Positions 24,449 to 34,521 of a stretch of 64,000 nt of DNA are shown piece after piece. This DNA is from Isoperla grammatica (lineage: Eukaryota > Arthropoda > Insecta > Plecoptera > Perlodidae). The notes under the pieces were generated by a model. It had not been told where the DNA came from and searched no databases. It saw nothing but the letters and a program-made list of their open reading frames with translations. The stretch covers positions 81,875,477-81,939,476 of the forward strand of contig OX246737.1 in the NCBI GenBank assembly GCA_945910005.1, in the 5' to 3' direction. The stretch's first letter is position 1. Each line of letters starts with the position of its first letter. A program made the position numbers and the translations under genes.

Positions 24449-26542
24449 TTACACTTTAGGTCTCAACTCTCGGGGAACTACTAATCTCCAATCATCAAAA
24501 TGCTTATAGAGCTGTCCATCTTGCAGTCTCCATTTTGCAAATTGAAGTGGCTTGGTTAGAACATTTTGAACCATACGGTTATACCAAGGATCTGTCACTT
24601 CTTGTGGAATAGTTATAAAGTCCAGAGGTATGTTGTCTTGAGGAACTGATCTTGAGAGAGCGTCGGGGACAAGATGTTCTTTACCTTTCCTATGAATAAT
24701 TTCATAATCATATGGCTGCAATCTTAGTGCCCATCGACCTAATTTTCCTACGGGGTCTTTGAGGTTATGGAGCCATAATAGAGAATGATGGTCGGTTATT
24801 ATGGTGAACTTGCTGCCTTCCAAATATGGACGATTTTTTTCTACAGCCCAGATCACGGCTAAACATTCACGTTCTGTGGTCGACAGTTTTCTTTCCGATT
24901 TGGTTAGACTTCTACTCCCGTATGCGATGACTTTTTCACCCTCTTCAAATTCTTGAGAGAGAACCCAACCGATTCCATAGGAAGAAGCGTCTGTTTGTAA
25001 GGTAAAAGGTCGTGAAAAATCGGGACACGTCATGATAGGTGCTTGAATTAACTTTTCTTTTAGTATTTTAAAAGAATTCTCTGCTTCGTGAGTCCAGGAG
25101 AATTTCTTGTTTTTACATATAAGAGACGTCATGGGAGCAACAAGTGTGGAAAAATTTGGAACAAAGCGTCTGTACCATGATGTCATTCCAATGAAACGTC
25201 GAACTTCTTTCGCGTTCATGGGACGAGGATATTGCAGAATAGATTCCACTTTACCGGAGTCTACATGCAGTCCAAAGGCGTCAACTACATAACCAAGGTA
25301 TTTTAGCTCTTTTCTACAAAATTTTGACTTGTCCTTATTTATGGTTAGACCGGCATCGTTAAGACGTTGAAACACTTCATCCAATATTTTCAAATGTTCT
25401 TCAAATGTGGAGGTAATTATAATAATGTCATCCAAATAGACAAATACGTACGGTTCTAGCTTCGGTCCCAGAATTCTATCAATAAGTCTTTGCCACGTAG
25501 CCGGCGAATTATGCAGACCAAATGGCATTCTTACAAAGTGAAACAAACCTCTACCTGGCACCGTGAATGCCGTTTTCTCCATACTGTCTGAATCTAGGGG
25601 CACTTGCCAATATGCACTTTTCAAATCAATGGACGAGAGAAATTTCGCATTACGTAAACGGTCCAAGATCGAAGATATGTAGGGCAGTGGATATGCGTCC
25701 TTTTTGGTTACCTTGTTTACTGCTCTAAAATCGACTACGAAACGATGGCTTCCATCAGGTTTGTCAACCATTAGGATGGGAGAGGACCACGCACTTTTTG
25801 ACGGTTCTACCACGCCTAAAGCTAACATAGTATCGAGTTCTTGGTTAATAATTGCTTGCTTTGCTGGTGAAACGGGATAGTAACGTTGTTTGATGGGTTC
25901 CGAATTACCGGTATCAATTTTATGATGAACAAGCGAAGTACATCCTAGCTTATCACCCATCGTTTTGAAATGATGCGACAAAAGTTCTTCTAATTGCTTC
26001 TCTTGAACATTCGTCAAATGGTCTTTACTCAGATTCGTGTCTATTGTTGAAAGCTCAGTAGAGGATGTTGAGAAAGTCCACGTGTGGTCCGTTGGGTTTG
26101 GTATTATTTTCATTTTCTTCCAAAAGTCTAACCCCAAAATTAGTGGCTGGGTTACTTCCGGAACGACCAAGACTTCTAAAACCTGCACACGATCTTCAAC
26201 TCGCATGGGTAGATCAAGACAACCAATAACTTGACAAGATTCACCATTGGCCACCTTTATTTGAAGACTCTTTGAGTTAGGCTTTAACTTTAACCCAATC
26301 GATTTCAAATTCTCGAAACATGTCCTCCCAACAATTGTTCTACTGGCACCAGAATCAAGAAGTCCAACTATCTCAATGTCTAAAACATTAACTTTTAGAT
26401 ACAAGCGTTCATCTTCCCTCTTAGTTTCTAGAAGGTAATCCAAAGACGGTTGATATACCATTACATCAGATACTTTTTCACACCACTGTCGCCATTCCAT
26501 TACAGTCGTCTTCGCGGAATTGTTAACGTTGGAGGAATGCAA
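24449..26542 (-). CDS. Gypsy pol: protease - reverse transcriptase - RNase H
   Basis: 697 codons with no internal stop. It has an aspartic protease LLDSGASRT (61-69) and RT blocks WSSPILMVDKPDGSHRFVVD, SIDLKSAYWQVPL and catalytic VYLDDIIIIT (near 370). RNase H has LQTDASSYGIGW (near 520), TITDHHSLLWL and HRKGKEHLVPDALSRS (near 625). It ends VVPRELRPKV, where an integrase zinc-binding domain would normally follow, so the integrase is lost. The first codon of the frame is TTG, not ATG. Pol is in a different frame from gag with 11 bases between them, so it was probably made by ribosomal frameshifting. Confidence 0.9.
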   Translation of the reverse strand: MHSSNVNNSAKTTVMEWRQWCEKVSDVMVYQPSLDYLLETKREDERLYLKVNVLDIEIVGLLDSGASRTIVGRTCFENLKSIGLKLKPNSKSLQIKVANGESCQVIGCLDLPMRVEDRVQVLEVLVVPEVTQPLILGLDFWKKMKIIPNPTDHTWTFSTSSTELSTIDTNLSKDHLTNVQEKQLEELLSHHFKTMGDKLGCTSLVHHKIDTGNSEPIKQRYYPVSPAKQAIINQELDTMLALGVVEPSKSAWSSPILMVDKPDGSHRFVVDFRAVNKVTKKDAYPLPYISSILDRLRNAKFLSSIDLKSAYWQVPLDSDSMEKTAFTVPGRGLFHFVRMPFGLHNSPATWQRLIDRILGPKLEPYVFVYLDDIIIITSTFEEHLKILDEVFQRLNDAGLTINKDKSKFCRKELKYLGYVVDAFGLHVDSGKVESILQYPRPMNAKEVRRFIGMTSWYRRFVPNFSTLVAPMTSLICKNKKFSWTHEAENSFKILKEKLIQAPIMTCPDFSRPFTLQTDASSYGIGWVLSQEFEEGEKVIAYGSRSLTKSERKLSTTERECLAVIWAVEKNRPYLEGSKFTIITDHHSLLWLHNLKDPVGKLGRWALRLQPYDYEIIHRKGKEHLVPDALSRSVPQDNIPLDFITIPQEVTDPWYNRMVQNVLTKPLQFAKWRLQDGQLYKHFDDWRLVVPRELRPKV

Positions 26543-26553
26543 TGGAAGACGTT

Positions 26554-27945
26554 TTACATCCCTCCTCTGGCGTTTCCCTCCCTCTTATAAGCGCACTTCG
26601 CACAATTTCGGTAAATAACGTCTGGAGTTCCACACGAGAAGCAGAAAATGTTTGGAGGCTCAGGACATTGTCTAAAGCGATGCTTTTTTGAGTTGCAATT
26701 CCAGCATGATTTTGAATTGTGCTTTTCTCGAGTAGTGCTACTTTGGTACTCTCTCACATTACTACTCTGTACTGGCATCTTGATAGCATCTAGAGAGTTA
26801 ATTGATTTGTTTGAGTAGGCTAAGTCTTGTTCTATTGTTGATGATTTGGGGGGAGGAGCTTGATATTTTCCTACTTGTATTCGACCATCTTCGATACGTC
26901 GAGCCAAGCGCCTTAATTCAGAAAGACTAGTAATTTCGTACACTGCAAGACGTTCTTGCAAGTATGGTGCCAAATTTCTTTTGACTAATTTTAGTTTGTC
27001 TATTTCGCGTACTTCTGTGTCTAGTCTTGCAAATAAGTTGTCCATAATAGCAAGGTAAATATCTATAGGCTCATGTATCCCTTGAGTTCTGCGTCGGATT
27101 TCCTCTTGTAAACACTCTTCATAATCAACAGGTTGAAATGCTAGCTTAAGCTCCTTCACTAGTTCTTTCCAACAACTGGTGCGTCGCCTAGCTGATCGAA
27201 ACCATATGCGAGCTGGACCGGAGAATAAATCTAATGCTGAAGCCCACAATTCTTTTTCGGATATGTTACGAGCTATACATAACTCGGAAACTTCCTCCAA
27301 AAATGATGCAACACTAACATTGCCCTCTCCTGAATAAGTCAGGTTCCATTTAAGTATAGGTATGGATTTTTGAGTATCTGTAGTATTCAAATCTTTGGCA
27401 CAAGTTTTACTATTAACATTAGGGATAATAATTGAATCGCCTCGTTCTTTATCTTCTACTTCATCTTCGTCTGTATCTTCTCTATCACTGATAACTCGGG
27501 CCTCTAAATCTTCGTATAACTTGAGAGCCAATTTAAGTGTAGTAGAGCGTAAAGCTAGAAGACTGCTATCAATATTTGTATCCAAATTCTGTAGTCGACT
27601 AACGTAATGAGAAATACGTGTTTCTAGTTTCCGGTAAACAGCAGAGGAACGGTGATCAGAAAATGTGGTCATTTGTTGTGCTACGTCGTTGAGAGCTGAC
27701 TCACAAAGTGATAATTCATCTGCGGCCTCTCCTACGCGTTTGGTAATTGGTACACGATTTCGAATCGCTTTTCTCAAATCCTTCCTCAATTGATTCACGT
27801 TTCCAGTTGGTGTAATATCACGACAACGCAACTCGTATTCAAGTTCACTTTTAGATAATCGCTCGACCTCCATATTCAAGTAATTTATAACGGCCCAAAA
27901 AGTTATAATAGAAAAAACAGGATAAATATAAATGCGGGATAGCAA
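26554..27945 (-). CDS. Gypsy gag (nucleocapsid with zinc knuckle)
   Basis: 463 codons. The likely functional start is the internal Met of MEVERLSKSELEYELR (about residue 25), because the first 24 residues are a hydrophobic stretch that could be chance extension. That N-terminus resembles a SAP-like helix-extended-loop-helix. A gag/capsid-like region covers about 210-370 (WASALDLFSGPARIWFRSA). The C-terminus has CWNCNSKKHRFRQC and CFSCGTPDVIYRNC zinc knuckles. It would assemble into particles that package element RNA. Confidence 0.85.
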   Translation of the reverse strand: MLSRIYIYPVFSIITFWAVINYLNMEVERLSKSELEYELRCRDITPTGNVNQLRKDLRKAIRNRVPITKRVGEAADELSLCESALNDVAQQMTTFSDHRSSAVYRKLETRISHYVSRLQNLDTNIDSSLLALRSTTLKLALKLYEDLEARVISDREDTDEDEVEDKERGDSIIIPNVNSKTCAKDLNTTDTQKSIPILKWNLTYSGEGNVSVASFLEEVSELCIARNISEKELWASALDLFSGPARIWFRSARRRTSCWKELVKELKLAFQPVDYEECLQEEIRRRTQGIHEPIDIYLAIMDNLFARLDTEVREIDKLKLVKRNLAPYLQERLAVYEITSLSELRRLARRIEDGRIQVGKYQAPPPKSSTIEQDLAYSNKSINSLDAIKMPVQSSNVREYQSSTTREKHNSKSCWNCNSKKHRFRQCPEPPNIFCFSCGTPDVIYRNCAKCAYKREGNARGGM

Positions 27946-27964
27946 TATATCAAAACTACGTTAT

Positions 27965-28251
27965 GTGCCACCTTAAAATTATCTAAATATAATATTGAAG
28001 TGATAATGATCACTACATATGATGTACGAGTAAGTGCCACCTTAATAATATAAATAACTGTAAATCTAAATATTTACTATTATTTCGGCAGAATATACCA
28101 ATCCTTAACTAATTAATTAATTATTTAATTATTAGTTTATCTAAATCATGGATAAATATTCGTCTACAATTTCGATGTGTGCCACCTTAAAGTTATCAGT
28201 TCGTGTGTAGCACTAATATACTATTAACAACTCAGTCCGTTGCCACGTTAA
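27965..28251. promoter_or_regulatory. Four GTGCCACCTTAA-type motifs in the gypsy leader
   Basis: Near-identical 12-mers lie at 27965, 28034, 28179 and (weaker) 28240, all in the same orientation, in the untranslated leader between primer site and gag. The longer consensus is GTGCCACCTTAAARTTATC. In the Drosophila gypsy element the same place holds repeated Su(Hw) protein sites; that is an analogy of position only. Confidence 0.5.
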
Positions 28252-28555
28252 TCTTGATGTTTACGCAAACACAGTACACAACTACACACTGCGTAAAAGT
28301 AAACATACTAATCACACATTGAACATTCTGACAACACAATACAATATAAATAAGAATTACAGGTAATTTCTGGTTCAACATCCGTATAACCTACGGGCCT
28401 CACGTTCAGGTGCCATTTTTATGCTACGTACTTTTTTCGGTAGAATAAAATACGGGCCACTACGCCCGTGGTGCACGCGGCTAGCTTGCAATCGGCGTGG
28501 GAGTGGTTCATAGATGGAGGGGAGGACAGGCATACAAATGATTGAACCAGAACAA

Positions 28556-28571
28556 CCTGTTATGGGCGCCA
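28556..28571 (-). promoter_or_regulatory. Candidate primer-binding site of the 24.4-28.6 kb gypsy element
   Basis: The minus strand reads TGGCGCCCATAACAGG. The first eight bases fit the tRNA-Lys-type primer sites of many gypsy elements. The site is upstream of gag in the correct orientation. The flanking LTR boundary is not clear (no TG...CA pair confirmed). Confidence 0.4.
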
Positions 28572-29337
28572 CTTAGTTTTAATAATAAGTTCACAGGAAA
28601 AACTAAGAAAACCTGGTACACAAAATATGGTGTTATGTTTGGCCCTTGCGCAAGATCGATCTTGGTACTACAATTACACTAATTAATTATCATTTAACAA
28701 TATACAAATAATTACTCAAAGTTTATATGAATATAATTAATTTCTTAGTGCTAAATTATAAATTTGATTTATCTATACAAAATAATATTGATAACATGGA
28801 AATAGTATTCTCTGCTATCTTCGTATGCTTCCGCGGCTTCACACGGAGGTGGGTGACAGCTCGGGAAGACGAAGAGATGAGGTCGGTGAGAAATACTTGA
28901 AGAGCCGAAGGGGAAGATAGGGGGAAAACCAAAAACCGAAAAAAACCCGGTCAACACGACACCTGCCCAAAGAAGCCCTGAGTTAGTGGTGGCACAAATG
29001 CTATGATTTCTTATGAAAAGTGGCAACAGTAAATAGGAATATATAAATAATGTTTTTTTAGACTCACCCCGGGTTTCCAAAAATCACGGCAAATGGTCAC
29101 GTGGTGTGGGAAATGGAAACGGCTAAAGTTCCGGAACGTTCCGATCAATTAAGTAGTGAGGGCGACGTACACTCTGTTGTCGACCCCTACTCGGTGGTAA
29201 GCTGCTCCATACACGATGATTCCTCGCTGAGAGACCCGACCAGACTGACTCCTTGTCAATGCATCACACCGCGATTTATGTCCGCCCTTGTTATTCCAGT
29301 ACCGGGTGGGTACAAAAGTGAGTCGCGAAATCAGGTG
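28572..29337. other. Possible LTR remnant and spacer before the mitochondrial insertion
   Basis: If the primer site at 28556-28571 is real, the 5' LTR of the minus-strand gypsy element should start here, but no second copy is visible for comparison. No gene recognised. Confidence 0.35.
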
Positions 29338-30056
29338 CGTAACAATAGTTATACCCATCATAATTGAAGGTTTTGGGAATTGATTCGTTCCTTGAATATT
29401 AGGAGCTCCTTCGAATGAATAATATAAGTTTTTGCTTGTTACCGCCTTCTTTAACTTTATTATTAGCAAGCAGGTTAGTTGAAAACGATGCCAGAACTAG
29501 TTGAACAGTTTACTCTCCACTTTCAGCTGGAATTGCACATACCGGAGCTTCAGTTGATATTACAATTTTTTTCTTCATTTAGCTGGAGTATCTTGGGGCC
29601 GTCAATTTCATTACCAGTCATCAATATACGATCAAGAGGAATAACTTTAGACCGAATACCTCTGTCCGTTTGAGCCGTAGCAATCACTGCCCTTTTATTA
29701 CTTCTTTCCCTTCCCGTTTTAGCCGGTGCTATTACCTTAATTTTAACTGATTGAAATCTAGAAACCTCTTTTTTCGACCCAGCAGGTGGGGGAGACCCAA
29801 TTTTATATCAACACCTATTTTGATTTTTTGGTCACCCTGGTCTACATTGTAATTTTACCCGGATTTGGGTTGATTTCTCATATTTTTAGACAAGAAAGAG
29901 GTGAAAAGGAAGCTTTCGGTTCTCTGGGAATAATTAATGCTATACTATCTATTGTTCTTCTTGGCTTTGTTGTCTGAGCCCACCACATATTTACAGTAGG
30001 AAAGATGTAGATACCCGAGCTTACTTTACATCTGCCACTATAATTATTGCTGTACC
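29338..30056 (+). pseudogene. cox1: cox1 fragment, left part (numt)
   Basis: Translated pieces match the middle of cytochrome c oxidase subunit I. They are IVMPIMI-GF-NW (from 29345), PPSLTLLLAS (about 29435), the TLDRIPL block (29645), FFDPAGGGDPILYQHLF (29775-29820), HPGLVYIVILPGFG and EKEAFGSLGIINA (to 29950), and FTSATIIIAVP (30025-30056). Small indels (for example after GAP near 29408, and near 30000) and stops make it a pseudogene. The copy breaks at 30056 where the gypsy 5' LTR starts. Confidence 0.93.
30052..30056. repeat. Target-site duplication GTACC (left)
   Basis: GTACC precedes the 5' LTR and is repeated at 34735-34739 after the 3' LTR. Removing the element and one copy rejoins the cox1 reading, which proves insertion into the numt. 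Confidence 0.95.
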
Positions 30057-30269
30057 TGTAGTGTATAACTAAGCACAACAACAACCACAACCTTAAACTT
30101 GTAACAGTTGGTTAACATGCATAACATAACAGGCAGCGCCCAACCGGAAGCGGCATCTGTTGTAACCACCGGCTGTAAGTGTCAAGACAATAAAAGTGAT
30201 CTTCAATCAATCAGCATCAGTTTCTCTTTACATATATTCCTCATCCTTGAAAGATAACAAGATACTACA
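30057..30269 (+). repeat. 5' LTR
   Basis: 213 bp, starting TGTAGTGTATAACTAAGC and ending GATACTACA. An AATAAA at about 30190 could be the polyadenylation signal in R. It differs from the 3' LTR by one base. Confidence 0.95.
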
Positions 30270-30270
30270 C

Positions 30271-30287
30271 TGGCGACGAGAATCGGA
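30271..30287 (+). promoter_or_regulatory. Primer-binding site
   Basis: TGGCGACGAGAATCGG lies one base after the 5' LTR. It starts with TGG as needed to pair with a tRNA 3' CCA. The matching tRNA is not identified. Confidence 0.6.
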
Positions 30288-30311
30288 TAACCATTTTCTC
30301 AAGTCTCAACG

Positions 30312-32291
30312 ATGAATCTGGACATTCCACCTGTGGATCGATTCCAAATAGGAGGCGATAATCAAGCCGAACGATGGGCTCGCTGGAAGGACCAATTCAA
30401 CTATTACGTAGGGGCAACCAACATCGCCGGATCTTCCCGTAAGCGTAATCTACTCCTTCACATGGCTGGACCATCCGTGCAAGACATTTTCAAAAGACTG
30501 AAAGACACTGGTGAGACTTACGAATCCGCACTAGAGAAACTAGATGACTACTTCACGCCTAAACGCAACATATCATACGAACGACACGTGTTCCGCCACA
30601 CCGAACCAAACGAAAACGAAAAGATCGACGACTACGCAACACGTCTCCGTGAGCTAGCTAGATACTGTGCATTTCCTGAAGGAGTCGAGGATGAAAACAT
30701 CCGAGACCTCATAATTGATAACTGCCAAAGCAATAACTTAAGGCGTCAACTTCTAAAAGTAGGCCAAGACGGGACTGAACTAACTCTGGACCAAACTCTA
30801 ACAATGGCACGTCATCACGAAGAAAGTGAAAAACAAGCCAAAGCCATCGAGAAAATAGAAACCAAACCTCAAGGTGACATCAACTACATTCAACAAGGCA
30901 AGTCCAAATCCGGTCCTAGGCCTAGCAGCCAATCCAACTACAAGTCCAGACAAAACAGTCGACAAGACAGCAAACCTAAGCAAACTAACAACAACAGCTC
31001 AAGCGACAAGAAGGTAATCACCTGTTTCCGCTGTGGGAACCAAGGCCATTATGGACGAGACTGTCGTTGTAGTCGAGGAGTCACATGCAGCAAATGCGGA
31101 GGCAAGAACCACCTACCAAGAGTCTGCAGAACTAAAGATCGACAAGAACAAACCAAAAACATCAGGTACGTGGATGAAACAGCCAACCAAAACAGCGATT
31201 CTGATGACACGCATGCATTTAGTCTCAATCCAGACAACAATAGCGATAAGCTTCAATGCACGATAATGAACCAAAAGGTGAACTTCATAATCGACTCTGG
31301 CGCCACAGTAAACACCATAAATGAAGAAGACTGGCACAAACTGTCTAAAACAGGTCTTAAACTCGAAAATTCTGCTCGAATTTTCCGCGCATACGGCAGT
31401 GACAAACCCATCCCTATACTGGGCGAGTTCCGAACAGTAGTGAACGTCAATGAAACAACAGGCATCACTGCAAACTTCATTGTTGTACCAGGAAAACACC
31501 CGGCTCTGCTAGGTAAGGCCACATCATTACAACTCGGTGTCCTAAAACTAGGCCCCAATACAAATGTACTAGACTCGCCTACGGAATCAGCATACACCGT
31601 TGATGACAACATCAACAACATTCTATCAAAACATGCAGACTGTTTCCAAGGCCTAGGCAAGCTCAAAGACTATAAAGTGAAACTTCACATCGACGATACC
31701 GTACACCCAGTCGCTCAGCCAACAAGGCGCGTCCCCTTTCACCTACGAAAACTAGTAGACGATGAGCTAACGAAACTTCAACTATTAGACATCATCGAAC
31801 CAGTAACAGGTCCAACACCTTGGGTCTCGCCGCTTGTCGCAGTTCCAAAACGAGACAACGCCGGAATAAGAATATGCATCGACATGAGACAAGCAAACCG
31901 AGCAATCCAAAGACAACGATACGTCACACCCACCATAGACGACATTCTACAAGAACTGACCGAAGCCAAATTCATATCGAAGATCGACCTATGCCGAGGC
32001 TACCATCAACTGGAACTCGATGACGACTCCAGGTACATCACAACCTTTAGTACCCACAGTGGCTTATTTCGTTACAAGCGTCTTCTGTTTGGCGTCTCAT
32101 CCGCAGCTGAAGTCTATCAGCATGTGATACAACAAACATTGGCCCATTGCGAAGGTGTTAAAAACGTCTCAGACGATATAATAGTTTATGGCAAGGACGC
32201 AGAAGAGCACAACAAACGTCTAGAAGCTGTACTTCAAACAATCCATGATGCAGGCCTAACGATAAACAAGAAAAATGTCAATTCGGCATGA
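30312..32291 (+). CDS. Gypsy gag-pol, first part (gag, protease, most of RT)
   Basis: 659 codons from an ATG 43 bp after the LTR. Gag has a capsid-like region (RWARWKDQFNYYVGATN) and zinc knuckles CFRCGNQGHYGRDC and CSKCGGKNHLPRVC (about 237-275). Protease: FIIDSGATVNTI (near 325). RT: WVSPLVAVPKRDNAGIRICI, KIDLCRGYHQLEL and VSDDIIVYG (near 627); V-S-D-D replaces the usual Y-x-D-D. The ORF ends early at TGA 32289-32291, because one base is missing from an A-run near 32270 inside the RT. The next part resumes in another frame with a 4-base overlap. Confidence 0.92.
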   Translation: MNLDIPPVDRFQIGGDNQAERWARWKDQFNYYVGATNIAGSSRKRNLLLHMAGPSVQDIFKRLKDTGETYESALEKLDDYFTPKRNISYERHVFRHTEPNENEKIDDYATRLRELARYCAFPEGVEDENIRDLIIDNCQSNNLRRQLLKVGQDGTELTLDQTLTMARHHEESEKQAKAIEKIETKPQGDINYIQQGKSKSGPRPSSQSNYKSRQNSRQDSKPKQTNNNSSSDKKVITCFRCGNQGHYGRDCRCSRGVTCSKCGGKNHLPRVCRTKDRQEQTKNIRYVDETANQNSDSDDTHAFSLNPDNNSDKLQCTIMNQKVNFIIDSGATVNTINEEDWHKLSKTGLKLENSARIFRAYGSDKPIPILGEFRTVVNVNETTGITANFIVVPGKHPALLGKATSLQLGVLKLGPNTNVLDSPTESAYTVDDNINNILSKHADCFQGLGKLKDYKVKLHIDDTVHPVAQPTRRVPFHLRKLVDDELTKLQLLDIIEPVTGPTPWVSPLVAVPKRDNAGIRICIDMRQANRAIQRQRYVTPTIDDILQELTEAKFISKIDLCRGYHQLELDDDSRYITTFSTHSGLFRYKRLLFGVSSAAEVYQHVIQQTLAHCEGVKNVSDDIIVYGKDAEEHNKRLEAVLQTIHDAGLTINKKNVNSA

Positions 32292-34357
32292 CCAAGCTAA
32301 CATTCCTCGGACACATTCTATCAACTGACGGAATCAACCCAGACACCAAGAAAGTGGAAGCGATCTGCAAAGCACGAGCGCCAAAAGACATATCCGAGCT
32401 CCGAAGCTTCCTTGGTCTCGTAAACTTCTGTGCCAAATTCATTCCGCACATGGCTACGACCACTGAGCCGCTCAGAAACCTCACGAAGAAAGATTCAACC
32501 TGGAACTGGGGCATAGAGCAACAACAAGCATTCACACAGCTGAAACAAGACTTATCCTCAAGCAGCACTCTCGCATACTACGATCAGAAACGTCCAACCC
32601 GCCTAGTCGTAGATGCAAGTCCTTATGCAGTTGGAGCGATACTTCTACAACAGCAAGACGACAAGACCTTCAAACCCATTAGTTTTGCTAGCCGCTCTCT
32701 CACAGACGTACAAAAACGGTACTCGCAAACGGAACGAGAAGCCTATGCGGTGGTATGGAGCTGCGAACACTATCATCTATATCTATACGGTATTCCCTTT
32801 GAACTAGAGACTGACCACAAACCTCTCGAGGTACTATATGGTACGTACTCAAAACCGTCAGCTCGCATCGAACGCTGGATGCTTAGAATGCAACAATACA
32901 ACGTCAAAATCATATACAGACCAGGAACAGGAAATATTGCTGATCCGTTATCACGTCTCGTCAACGCAGACAAACCACTGGAAGGAAACACACAAGAAAA
33001 CGTGGCTGAAGAATACATACGATTTATCAGTGAAACTTCAATACCCAGAACACTAACTCTCAAACAAATTGCTGAGGCAACAAGTTCAGACAAAACACTT
33101 CAAACAGTGAAGAACGCAATCTCAACCGACGATTGGAGCAAATGCCCTCCAGAATACAACAAGACAGAAATCTCGCTATACCAAGATGTACTTCTCCGTG
33201 GCAACAGAATCATCATTCCGACGGCTCTCAGAAAAGACGTTCTACTCCTAGCCCACCATGGACACCAAGGCATCATCAAGACGAAGCAACGACTGAGAGA
33301 CAAAGTTTGGTGGCCCAAACTCGACCAAGAGGTAACAGAACATGTTAAGAATTGCATGCCCTGTCAGCTTGTTAGTCCTCTTCCCCACCCAGAACCGATC
33401 AATCCTACGAAACTCCCTCAACGCCCATGGCAGAAACTAGCAATTGATCTCTGCGGTCCCTTTCCAACAGGCGAAACTATTGCAATTGTGGTAGACTACT
33501 ACTCGCGTTGGCCAGAAGCCAAGATATTCAAATCCACACCTTCAAGTCACATGATCATTAAATGGCTGGAAGAGTTATTCGCAAGGTTTGGGTATCCCGA
33601 CGAAATCCTAAGTGACAATGGTCCTCAATTTATTTCCCAAGAATACAAATCCTTTCTCCACCAAATAGATGTGAGCTATCACCACGTCACACCTTATTGG
33701 CCGCAAGCGAACGGCCAAGTTGAAAGAATAAATCGTACATTTCTCAAAATGTTCAAAACAACTATCGCAGAAGGAAACGACTGGAGACAGCAAATTCCAT
33801 ACATACTAATGACATACCGAACATCACAACACACAACAACAGGAGTAACACCTGCCGAACTGCTACTAGGAAAGAAAATCAGATTCTCAATCCCTGAAAT
33901 AACGGCAGACTCCCAACCCCCACAAGTCGCCAGCGCAAGACAACGAGACGAAGACCAAAAACAAAAATCTAAGACATACGCCGACAAAACTCGACACACT
34001 AGCAAACGCGTCCTCCATCCCGGAGACACGGTAATCGTAACGCAAGACAAGAAAAATAAACTGTCCACCCGATACAATCAAAACATACACAAAATCAAAG
34101 AAGTCAATGGCAACCAAGTCATTCTAATTGACCCGCAAGGAAAAGAAGTGTGCCGAAACTCATCATTCGTGAAACAAGTAAGTCAATCTCCATCTCCAGA
34201 TAGGCCTACCCCAATGACAACAAGGCCTACCCAACATGAATCACCGAACTCAAGCCCAACATCAGCAAACCCGACCATCACGACTTCACAAGAACGACCA
34301 AAAAGAAACCTCAAAACCCCGACAAGATTCAAAGACTATGAACTGTTCACCAAGTAA
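32288..34357 (+). CDS. Gypsy pol, second part (end of RT, RNase H, integrase)
   Basis: 689 codons. It opens in the RT connection (TKLTFLGHILSTDGINPD). RNase H: LVVDASPYAVGAILLQQ and FELETDHKPLEVLYG. Integrase: zinc-binding HHGHQGIIKTKQR...CMPCQL (about 320-360), then catalytic D, D and E in AIDLCGPFP, ILSDNGPQF and NGQVERINR. A basic, Pro/Thr/Ser-rich tail ends NLKTPTRFKDYELFTK. It is the downstream half of one polyprotein; the only visible defect is the frameshift at the junction. No chromodomain or envelope ORF follows. Confidence 0.92.
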   Translation: MTKLTFLGHILSTDGINPDTKKVEAICKARAPKDISELRSFLGLVNFCAKFIPHMATTTEPLRNLTKKDSTWNWGIEQQQAFTQLKQDLSSSSTLAYYDQKRPTRLVVDASPYAVGAILLQQQDDKTFKPISFASRSLTDVQKRYSQTEREAYAVVWSCEHYHLYLYGIPFELETDHKPLEVLYGTYSKPSARIERWMLRMQQYNVKIIYRPGTGNIADPLSRLVNADKPLEGNTQENVAEEYIRFISETSIPRTLTLKQIAEATSSDKTLQTVKNAISTDDWSKCPPEYNKTEISLYQDVLLRGNRIIIPTALRKDVLLLAHHGHQGIIKTKQRLRDKVWWPKLDQEVTEHVKNCMPCQLVSPLPHPEPINPTKLPQRPWQKLAIDLCGPFPTGETIAIVVDYYSRWPEAKIFKSTPSSHMIIKWLEELFARFGYPDEILSDNGPQFISQEYKSFLHQIDVSYHHVTPYWPQANGQVERINRTFLKMFKTTIAEGNDWRQQIPYILMTYRTSQHTTTGVTPAELLLGKKIRFSIPEITADSQPPQVASARQRDEDQKQKSKTYADKTRHTSKRVLHPGDTVIVTQDKKNKLSTRYNQNIHKIKEVNGNQVILIDPQGKEVCRNSSFVKQVSQSPSPDRPTPMTTRPTQHESPNSSPTSANPTITTSQERPKRNLKTPTRFKDYELFTK

Positions 34358-34521
34358 AAAAAAAAAAAAAAAAAAAGAAAGTGAAAGTGCACTAATCATT
34401 ATAAACACCTAAATTTCTTAAGCCAACTTATCTCATCTTAAATGTGTCCCTGATTCTGTATTTTAATATGTTATCCTCAAAATCAATACCTCACATTTCT
34501 ATCTATATTGATAAGAAGGGA
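34358..34521 (+). promoter_or_regulatory. A-rich tract and polypurine tract before the 3' LTR
   Basis: A run of about 20 A follows the pol stop (34356-34375). A short purine tract AAGAAGGGA immediately precedes the LTR and is the likely plus-strand primer. Confidence 0.6.

Larger units (their letters stand above)
24449..28571 (-). mobile_element. Ty3/gypsy LTR retrotransposon, 3'-truncated
   Basis: Read on the minus strand: a primer-binding-site-like sequence (28571-28556), a ~600-bp leader with four GTGCCACCTTAA-type motifs, gag (27945-26554), and pol with protease, RT and RNase H (26542-24449). Pol ends just after the RNase H and its linker, without an integrase. I could not find paired LTRs. 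The gag and pol frames themselves are long and intact. Confidence 0.85.

Noticed and set aside
29786..29977. A host 63-codon ORF
   Set aside because: It is a stretch of cox1 inside the mitochondrial insertion read in the nuclear code.
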